Shown here: one piece after another, positions 6,570-11,485 of the stretch
Numbering within the stretch: position 1 is the stretch's first letter
Layout: each line of letters opens with the position of its first letter
DNA from: Elusimicrobiota bacterium
GTDB taxonomy: Bacteria; Elusimicrobiota; Elusimicrobia; UBA1565; UBA9628
Direction: 5' to 3'
Assembly (NCBI GenBank): GCA_003452935.1
Contig: DMMY01000024.1
Location: 35,778 to 47,262, forward strand
DNA length: 11,485 nt
Made by a program: the position numbers and the translations under genes
Notes under the pieces: generated by a model
Told to the model about the DNA's origin: nothing
Database searches by the model: none
What the model saw: only the letters and a program-made list of their open reading frames with translations

Positions 6570-7961
6570 TTATTGCGGAGGCGGCGGCGTGGAGACGGCG
6601 GGCGGATTGTCCGGCAGGATGAAGGTGAACCTGCTGCCCTTTCCGACCTGGGACTCCACGGCGATGCGGCCGCCGTGCATGTCGATGATGGATTTGGAGA
6701 TGACCAAGCCCAGACCCACCCCGGTGGCGCGCAGAGGATTCTTGACGCGCTCGAAAGGCCGGAATATCTTGGCCAAGCTCTCGGGCGGTATCCCCACCCC
6801 CGAATCCGCTACCGAGCATTGCACCGCGCCGGCCGTTCTCTTGAGCTCCACGAGAATCTTGCCCCCCGGCCGCGTGAATTTGAGGGCGTTGGAAATGAGG
6901 TTGGTGAGGACGTGGGTGATCAGGTCCGGATCGGCGCGCCAGGTCACTCCGTTGTCCGCGGCGCAGGTCAGCGAGATGCGGGCCTCGGCGGCCTTGGGCT
7001 GGAAGAATATGACCGCGTCCTCGACGAGCTGTCCCAGGGGAATCTGGCGCGGGGCGTAATCGAGCTTCCCGCGCTCGATTTTGGCCATGTCCAGAAGATT
7101 GGTGACGAAGTGGCCGAGGCGGTTGACGTTGCTCATGATGCGGTGCAGGTTTTCCCGCTCCACGGATGAGAGCCGCTGCGGATCGGCCAGGAGGGCCTTG
7201 ACATAGCTTTCAATGGCTCCCAGGGGAGAGCGCAATTCGTGCGTGACCGATGCGACGAAGGTCTTTTTGAGCCCGTCGAGTTCCTGGAGCCTGACGGCCA
7301 TATCGTTGACGCCCTGGGCCAGGCGCGAGAGCTCATCGGTCCCTTTGACGTTTACCCGCGTCCCGCTTTTGCCGGAACCGATGTTTCTTAAGGCCGACTC
7401 GATGCGCAGGATGCGGCGGGTCATGGTCCAGCCCAAGGGAAAACAAAACAGTATTCCCAGCAAAGCCACGGTGCTGCCCGCGGTGAGCAAATTATGGAAG
7501 ACCTTTTCCCTGGCCAGCCGTTGGTTCTGGGCCAGAGCGGCGCGGGAAAACCAGACCTCTATGGCGCGGTTGCCTCCCTTGCCTTCCGCCGGAGGCGCGA
7601 CGGATACCAGCTCGATGCGCGCGCTCTGAGGCGAGGCGGGCGGGCCGCCCTTGCCCGGGGAGGGCGGCGGGGCCGCGGCCCCGACGTCCTGCCAGCCTGA
7701 TCCTTGGTCGAGGCGCACCCGCACGACTTCCCGATAGAGGCGCGGCAGCTCTTGGAGATAGTCCAAGAGCATCAGCGGATCATTGGACAGCATGGACTCC
7801 GAGGCCATATCCGCTATATTGGCCTTGCAGAGGCGGATATTCTCCTCCTCTCTTTGGCGCAGCGTCGCGTTTTGCAGGGAAAAGAATGCGAAGCCGCAGG
7901 CCAGGATGGTCACGAGGATGGTCGTGGAGATGACCAGGGCCAGTTTCAGTCGGATGCTCAT
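6570..7961 (-). CDS. HAMP-type membrane histidine kinase
   Basis: A 463-residue sensor kinase. The first helix (about 5-28) is followed by an extracytoplasmic region (about 30-155) with a Pro/Gly/Ala-rich stretch at about 95-130. The second helix is at about 158-178 and HAMP at 179-230. HisKA carries FVASVTHELRSPLGAIESY (H241). The ATPase domain has NLISNALKFT (N354, N358), DSGVGIP at 386-392, IFRPFERVK at 399 and TGVGLGL at 413-419. All kinase motifs are intact; the C-terminus is a short Pro-rich tail. It has no PAS or receiver domain. ATG 7961 is chosen because it opens directly into the membrane helix; the open frame continues upstream to 8117, but that part overlaps the PorV gene and is Arg/Pro-rich shadow. 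It lies 25 bp after the PorV stop and 14 bp before the FliF-FliG gene, so it is part of the cluster. Its signal and output partner are unknown. Confidence 0.9.
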   Translation of the reverse strand: MSIRLKLALVISTTILVTILACGFAFFSLQNATLRQREEENIRLCKANIADMASESMLSNDPLMLLDYLQELPRLYREVVRVRLDQGSGWQDVGAAAPPPSPGKGGPPASPQSARIELVSVAPPAEGKGGNRAIEVWFSRAALAQNQRLAREKVFHNLLTAGSTVALLGILFCFPLGWTMTRRILRIESALRNIGSGKSGTRVNVKGTDELSRLAQGVNDMAVRLQELDGLKKTFVASVTHELRSPLGAIESYVKALLADPQRLSSVERENLHRIMSNVNRLGHFVTNLLDMAKIERGKLDYAPRQIPLGQLVEDAVIFFQPKAAEARISLTCAADNGVTWRADPDLITHVLTNLISNALKFTRPGGKILVELKRTAGAVQCSVADSGVGIPPESLAKIFRPFERVKNPLRATGVGLGLVISKSIIDMHGGRIAVESQVGKGSRFTFILPDNPPAVSTPPPPQ

Positions 7962-7986
7962 GAGTCGAGAATCGTGGAAAGCATGA

Positions 7987-10179
7987 TCATGGAGTTCGCC
8001 GCCGCGGCGCCTTGTTTTCGATCCGGTCCAGGGCCTTGCGGGCCTGGGCGTTCTGCGGGTCGATCTGCAGGATGCGCATGAACATGGCCGTGGCCTGCAG
8101 ATACTCGCCGCGGGCATAGTGCTCGACGCCCTTCTGGAAGAGCCGCTCCACGTCGCGCGGGTCGCTGCGGCTGGCCTGCGTCGCGGCCTGGGCCGGACGC
8201 GGCGCTCGGACCGGCCGGACCACGGCGGGCGCGGCTTGGGCGGGCTCCGTGACTGCCGCGGGGGCCGCGGCCCCTTGAACTTTGGGCGCGGGCGTCACGA
8301 TTGGGGGTTGCGCTCCCCCTTCGGAGATCGGAGCACGGCTTGCTCCTGCGGGGACAGCGGGCCCTTGTCCTGCGCCCCCTTCGGAGATCGGAGCACGGCT
8401 TGCTCCTGCGGGGGCCGCGAGCCCCGGCTCGCGGGGCAGAGCGGGTTCGGCAGCACCGCCGGAGCCCAGCCTTTGCCGGGCCACTTGGATGTGGTGCCTC
8501 AGACTCTCGATTTCCGCGGGTCGGGTTTCCATGCTCAGGGCCTTCTCCCAAGAGTTGACGGCGTTCTGGAAGCGGCCCAGTATATAGTACATAGAACCGA
8601 CCCTCTCTATCGCGGTGACGTTGTCTTGATCGAGGTCGAGGATATCCTGGAGCAGAATTTCGACGGTCTCGAATTCCTGGCGGGAATTGGCCGCTTCGAC
8701 GCGGAAGAGCAGCTCATCGACGAAGCTGCGGGGGTGGTCGGGCGGCAGGCGCTCGGCCTTCAGGCCCACGGCCGCCTCCATGTCCGTCAGGAAGCGGTCG
8801 AACTTCGCGTCGTTGCGGCTGAGGCTGAGTGCATAGGAGCCCTTGAGTATGGCTTTGCGGTCCCTGCCCTTGATGAAATTATAGACGGCTGAATTGGCGA
8901 CGTTTTCCCAATGGTTCAGCGGCCCGGACCAGTCCGCGTAGTAATAGGAAGCGAGCTCCAAGCGGTTGGCCAGCCGGACCAGGGGCGGATTCGGGGTCTG
9001 GTTTTGGATGAGGCGGACGATGGCCTCGTGGGCTTGACGATAGAGGCGCCCCTCGATGAGGCGGCGGACCTCGGCCAGTTGCGGGTCCTCGATGCTGTGG
9101 GGCCGCAGTTCGTCGGCGTATTCATAGCCGTAGCTTGGGCCGCGTCCCTCGCGCAGCTGCCGGGCCTGTTCCAGCAGTTCCTTGGAGATTTCGTCGTCGG
9201 CGGTCGGGGCGCCGAAATGCCAGCCGAAGGAAACTCGATGGGTCCCCTGCGTTCCCTTGACCGTTCCCAAGGGCATCAAGAAGGCATAGTCCATTTGGAT
9301 TTTGTTGACGCGGTAGCTCAGGCCCACGGACAACTGCTGGAAGTCCCGGCTGCCGAATCCCATGGACCCCCGCAGCCCGAATTGCCCGCTCGTGAGCGTG
9401 GGGAATATCCGCTCGCCGGCCAGGATGAAGTCCCTATCCTGGCCGCCCACCGGGGATTCCTCCTGGCGCATTTCGGCCATGAGGCTCAGCCAAAGGCTTT
9501 TGTAAGCCGCTCCGGCGCGCAAGCTCATGGGCAGCTTCTCCGGCGCGCCAAACCCTACGTCGGGCCGCATGATGTGGTGCGCGGCCAGGCCGAGCTGGAT
9601 GCGGCGCGGGAAGCGGTAGAGAAATCCCAGGTCCGCGTCGAAAGTGCTCTTGCTGTTGTTGCCTACCAGGACCGGATCATCGCCGTTGACGCAGCCGCCG
9701 GCGCCGCAGGCGTTGGTGGCTTCCGGGGGCCGGCCGAAGGAATGCTTGAGCTGCTTGAAGTTCAGTCCGCCCAGGAGGCGGCTGCCGCTGTCGCGCTGCC
9801 ACAACAGCCGTCCGTAGGAGAGGTGGATGGTCTGCTCGGAATAGAGGCTGCTGGCGCCGAAGCGCTGCCAGGCGGTGCCGAAGGTCCCGGCGCGTCCGCC
9901 CTTGAGAGGCTGCGCGTAGGCGAGCTGCATGATGCTGAGGTCCGAGCCGTCCGAGAGGCCCATGTAGAAACGGCTGTAGGCGGTGGAGAATTGGGGCCGT
10001 TCCAGCTGCGCGAGGCCCGCGGGGTTGTAATAGATGGCGTAGACGTCGTCGGCCAGGGCGGTGAAGGCATTGCCCATTCCCGGAGCCCGGGCGCCGGCGC
10101 CGAGGTCCTCGAAGGACGCCGCCGCGGGTCGTGCCGCCAGGGCCAGGAGCAGCGCCGCCTGGAGCCAGGAGGTCTTCAT
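7987..10179 (-). CDS. PorV/UPF0164-type outer-membrane barrel fused to TPR repeats
   Basis: A 730-residue secreted protein. The signal peptide has likely cleavage after AAA-21. Residues 22-340 match the PorV/PorQ/UPF0164 pattern: LGAGARAPGMGNAFTALADD then YAIYYNPAGLAQL, followed by many alternating strands, ending near HRVSFGWHFG. In type IX secretion PorV is the outer-membrane shuttle that receives C-terminal-domain cargo. Residues about 340-570 are helical and TPR-like (for example LQDILDLDQDNVTAIERVGSMYYILGRFQNAVNSWEKAL). Residues about 570-672 are a Pro/Ala linker holding a duplicated PAGASRAPISEGGA, and about 673-725 contain one more TPR (FQKGVEHYARGEYLQATAMFMRILQIDP). Standard PorV has no TPR tail, so this is a fusion that may sit against peptidoglycan or bind a periplasmic partner. 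The ATG overlaps the previous stop (ATGA), indicating coupled translation. A structural OMP outside T9SS remains possible. Confidence 0.85.
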   Translation of the reverse strand: MKTSWLQAALLLALAARPAAASFEDLGAGARAPGMGNAFTALADDVYAIYYNPAGLAQLERPQFSTAYSRFYMGLSDGSDLSIMQLAYAQPLKGGRAGTFGTAWQRFGASSLYSEQTIHLSYGRLLWQRDSGSRLLGGLNFKQLKHSFGRPPEATNACGAGGCVNGDDPVLVGNNSKSTFDADLGFLYRFPRRIQLGLAAHHIMRPDVGFGAPEKLPMSLRAGAAYKSLWLSLMAEMRQEESPVGGQDRDFILAGERIFPTLTSGQFGLRGSMGFGSRDFQQLSVGLSYRVNKIQMDYAFLMPLGTVKGTQGTHRVSFGWHFGAPTADDEISKELLEQARQLREGRGPSYGYEYADELRPHSIEDPQLAEVRRLIEGRLYRQAHEAIVRLIQNQTPNPPLVRLANRLELASYYYADWSGPLNHWENVANSAVYNFIKGRDRKAILKGSYALSLSRNDAKFDRFLTDMEAAVGLKAERLPPDHPRSFVDELLFRVEAANSRQEFETVEILLQDILDLDQDNVTAIERVGSMYYILGRFQNAVNSWEKALSMETRPAEIESLRHHIQVARQRLGSGGAAEPALPREPGLAAPAGASRAPISEGGAGQGPAVPAGASRAPISEGGAQPPIVTPAPKVQGAAAPAAVTEPAQAAPAVVRPVRAPRPAQAATQASRSDPRDVERLFQKGVEHYARGEYLQATAMFMRILQIDPQNAQARKALDRIENKAPRRRTP
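8315..8413. repeat. Duplicated 39-bp in-frame hairpin element
   Basis: Two exact 39-bp copies lie at 8315-8353 and 8375-8413, with a 60-bp period (20 codons). Each copy contains a perfect stem GGAGCA-CGGCT-TGCTCC (8330-8346 and 8390-8406) and is bounded by CCCC and GGGG, which could extend the structure. They fall in the Pro/Ala linker of the PorV-TPR gene and encode PAGASRAPISEGGA twice without breaking the frame. Exact identity contrasts with the diverged surroundings and suggests recent duplication or insertion of a small mobile palindrome. Confidence 0.85.
8415..8434. repeat. Third hairpin beside the duplicated element
   Basis: A perfect 9-bp inverted repeat CCGCGAGCC / GGCTCGCGG with a 2-base loop directly follows the second copy of the 39-bp repeat. 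It differs in sequence from the two earlier stems. It may be part of the same composite palindromic element or a chance GC-rich stem in a low-complexity linker. Confidence 0.5.
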
Positions 10180-10541
10180 CGGATGACCACCACCAGGCCG
10201 CGCACCACGCTGCGCTCGGCTTCGATGACGTAGACGTAGACGCCGGCCGAGACGATCTTGCCTTCATCCGATTTTCCGTTCCAAACCAGTTGTTCCGCTG
10301 AGGGGGTGCCGGCCGCCATGGAGGCGACGCGCTTGCCATCCAGGTCGAATATCCTGCCCGTGATCGAGGAAAACTGGGGGTTGGAGAAATTGAAGTAGGC
10401 GGCGTCGTTCTTGCCGTCTCCGTTGGGGGTGATGAACCGGTTGCTCGCGCCCTGGAATTGGAAGGCGCGCGGCAGCAGGGAATTTTGCTGCGCCGAGGAC
10501 ACCCACACCAGGCCCGCGAAGATCAGTTTCCAGAGGGTCAT
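10176..10541 (-). CDS. Small secreted CHU_C/FlgD-Ig-like domain protein
   Basis: A 121-residue protein: a signal peptide (MTLWKLIFAGLVWVSSA, likely cleavage after A17), then essentially one domain. Residues 36-47 read ITPNGDGKNDAA, the Asp/Asn/Gly loop that marks gliding-motility-associated C-terminal (CHU_C) domains and related FlgD Ig-like domains. Next come ITGRIFDLDGKRV, LVWNGKSDEG and AGVYVYVIEAE, the usual strand order and GxYxY ending. In type IX secretion such domains form the C-terminus of large exported proteins; here the domain stands alone. Its stop overlaps the PorV start (ATGA), so the two are translated together and may form a pair. ATG 10541 gives the signal peptide directly; no good Shine-Dalgarno sequence precedes it. 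The domain call is firm, but the function of a free-standing copy is unknown. Confidence 0.83.
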   Translation of the reverse strand: MTLWKLIFAGLVWVSSAQQNSLLPRAFQFQGASNRFITPNGDGKNDAAYFNFSNPQFSSITGRIFDLDGKRVASMAAGTPSAEQLVWNGKSDEGKIVSAGVYVYVIEAERSVVRGLVVVIR

Positions 10542-10568
10542 GGAGATGACTCTGCCGTGCTGTCAGAG

Positions 10569-10598
10569 TGTATACATTTCGTGCGAAGGAATTGTTAA
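10569..10598 (-). promoter_or_regulatory. Putative promoter of the five-gene cluster
   Basis: On the minus strand, TTAACA (10598-10593, five of six matches to the -35 consensus) is followed after 18 bp by TATACA (10574-10569). Initiation would fall near 10562, giving a leader of about 20 bases before the ATG at 10541. This is the only sizeable gap upstream of the cluster, so it is the natural place for the main promoter. Base-pattern evidence only. Confidence 0.45.
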
Positions 10599-10655
10599 CA
10601 ACGGGCGAAATGCGGGCGATTTTATCCGGCATTAGCGCGATAAAATGAGATTCTC

Positions 10656-10685
10656 GCGGGCTGGCTCCGGGATAGAGGAGCCCGC
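10656..10685 (-). terminator. Putative terminator after the FN3/FlgD surface protein gene
   Basis: Read on the minus strand, GCGGGCT (10685-10679) pairs with AGCCCGC (10662-10656). An alternative inner stem pairs GGCTCC with GGAGCC (10682-10677 with 10668-10663). It lies 42 bp past the TAG at 10728-10730. The following sequence (GAGAATCTCATTTTATC) has only a short T run and a further small palindrome, so termination may be partial. It would separate the surface protein gene from the promoter of the five-gene cluster. Confidence 0.45.
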
Positions 10686-10727
10686 ACGCCGGGAGCAATG
10701 ATTGTCCCAGGCTGGAGGGAACTATCG

Positions 10728-11485
10728 CTATTTCACCACGACGATGGTCTGGTGCTGCTTGGCGCCGGAGGAGTCCGTGATCCTGGCCATGTAGGCGCCT
10801 GACTCGACCATCTTGCCCGACTCCTTGCCCGTCCAGGTGATCGGCGCGCCGTTTGTGCTCGTGGCCTCGAACACCTTTTTTCCCCTCATGTTGAATATCT
10901 CCACCTTGGTCGCCGTCTCGAAGGTCGCGCCCGTGGAACTGCTCGGCGAGAGGAAGCTTTTTCTGGACTTGGCTTGGCCCGGCGGCGTCTTGCCTGAGGA
11001 TTTGACCACGCTGACGGTGATGGACTGCGCCCCGCTGTTGCCGGCCGCGTCATAGGCCTTGACCATGATGGCATGGCTGCCCAAGGCCAGGGCCGAGGTA
11101 TCGAGGCCGTAGACATAGGGCGCTGAGGTCAACGTAGACTTGAGCAGGGCGTCAATATAGAACTCGAGCTTGACCACTCCCGTGTTGTCCGAGGCCGAGG
11201 CCGCGACGTTGACGGTTCCCGAGACATTGGCCCCGTTGGCCGGCGAAATGATGGCGGCCGTGGGAGCCAGGATGTCGGGCAAAGCCGAGGTGCGGGCCGA
11301 GGCCGTCGCGCTGTTGGCGGAGTTGTTGCCCGCGGCGTCATAGGCGCGCAGCCGGGCGTAGTAGGCCGTGCCGGCCGAGAGTCCGGTGATGCTGGCGCTG
11401 GTGACGCTGCCCAGGTCCTTGCTCTGGTAGCCGGTCACGAAGCTTGAGAAGGCCGAGTTGAGCGAGACGTCGAGCCTGTAGCCGG
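10728..11485 (-). CDS. Surface protein C-terminus: FN3, Ig-like and FlgD-like domains (5' end outside window)
   Basis: The last 252 codons of a larger gene; the frame is open to the right edge (GYRLDVSLNSAFSSF upstream of a Val codon that is not the real start). Residues are counted from the edge. About 1-68 form a fibronectin type III domain (ITGLSAGTAYYARLRAYDAAGN). About 75-165 form a bacterial Ig-like domain (TAAIISPANGANVSG, LEFYIDALL, ALGSHAIMVKAYDAAGN). The last about 75 are a FlgD Ig-like/T9SS type A-like C-terminal domain (VEIFNMRGKKVFEA, ITWTGKESG, SGAYMARI). The DAAGN motif recurs in both upstream domains. Such multidomain proteins are usually secreted adhesins, enzymes or filaments; the missing N-terminus hides the functional part. 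It lies upstream of the PorV cluster on the same strand and could be a substrate of that PorV. Confidence 0.88.
   Translation of the reverse strand, partial: GYRLDVSLNSAFSSFVTGYQSKDLGSVTSASITGLSAGTAYYARLRAYDAAGNNSANSATASARTSALPDILAPTAAIISPANGANVSGTVNVAASASDNTGVVKLEFYIDALLKSTLTSAPYVYGLDTSALALGSHAIMVKAYDAAGNSGAQSITVSVVKSSGKTPPGQAKSRKSFLSPSSSTGATFETATKVEIFNMRGKKVFEATSTNGAPITWTGKESGKMVESGAYMARITDSSGAKQHQTIVVVK

Noticed and set aside
6556..6819. 88-codon N-terminal extension of the FliF-FliG gene
   Set aside because: It lies inside the kinase coding region, translates to Arg/His/Gly-rich shadow and would hide the signal peptide that starts at 6555.
7962..8117. 52-codon N-terminal extension of the HAMP kinase
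   Set aside because: It overlaps the end of the PorV-TPR gene, is Arg/Pro/Cys-rich and precedes an obvious membrane-helix start at 7961.
8911..10233. Open frame of 440 codons on the plus strand opposite the PorV gene
   Set aside because: It is a low-complexity shadow, whereas the minus strand has a signal peptide, PorV signature and TPRs. The 303-codon frame at 3618-4529 opposite the Cache kinase is rejected for the same reason.

Overview
The window comes from a GC-rich, Gram-negative (diderm) bacterium. Three genes start with clear Sec-type signal peptides, one encodes a PorV-type outer-membrane beta-barrel, and the MotB homologue carries an OmpA-type peptidoglycan-binding domain. The mix of PorV fused to TPRs, FlgD/CHU_C-type C-terminal domains, orphan histidine kinases and start codons without Shine-Dalgarno sequences would suit an uncultured phylum such as Elusimicrobiota. 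That placement is an inference from gene style only; no rRNA or other taxonomic marker is present.

Layout. (1) Positions 1-1233, minus strand: a cytoplasmic, alanine-rich coiled-coil protein built from regular 18-residue repeats, running off the left edge. (2) Positions 1234-1431: a divergent intergenic region with one promoter facing each way and a 17-bp inverted repeat between them. (3) Positions 1432-2846, plus strand: motA and motB, overlapping by one base (TGATG). (4) Positions 2856-10541, minus strand: a tight five-gene cluster. In transcription order it encodes a small secreted CHU_C/FlgD-like domain protein, a PorV-type barrel with TPRs, a HAMP histidine kinase, a FliF-FliG fusion, and a Cache-HAMP-PAS histidine kinase. 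Junctions are -4, 25, 14 and 31 bp. (5) Positions 10542-10727: a likely terminator and a likely promoter. (6) Positions 10728-11485, minus strand: the C-terminal part of a large surface protein with FN3, Ig-like and FlgD-like domains, running off the right edge.

How the genes may work together. The most interesting item is the 505-residue protein at 5038-6555. It joins a signal peptide, only the RBM3/C-terminal part of FliF, one transmembrane helix and the middle and C-terminal domains of FliG. It lacks FliF RBM1 and RBM2, the FliF C-tail and FliG-N. With MotA and MotB stator homologues facing it, the locus holds the parts of an ion-driven rotary or torque-producing motor, but no rod, hook, filament, export, FliM or FliN gene is in view. 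The rotor fusion shares an apparent transcript with a PorV-type outer-membrane protein and a small T9SS-style domain. My hypothesis is a stripped-down envelope motor that is not a flagellum, perhaps for gliding or for moving surface proteins, with two membrane kinases tied to it. This is inference; the domain calls themselves are well supported by visible motifs.
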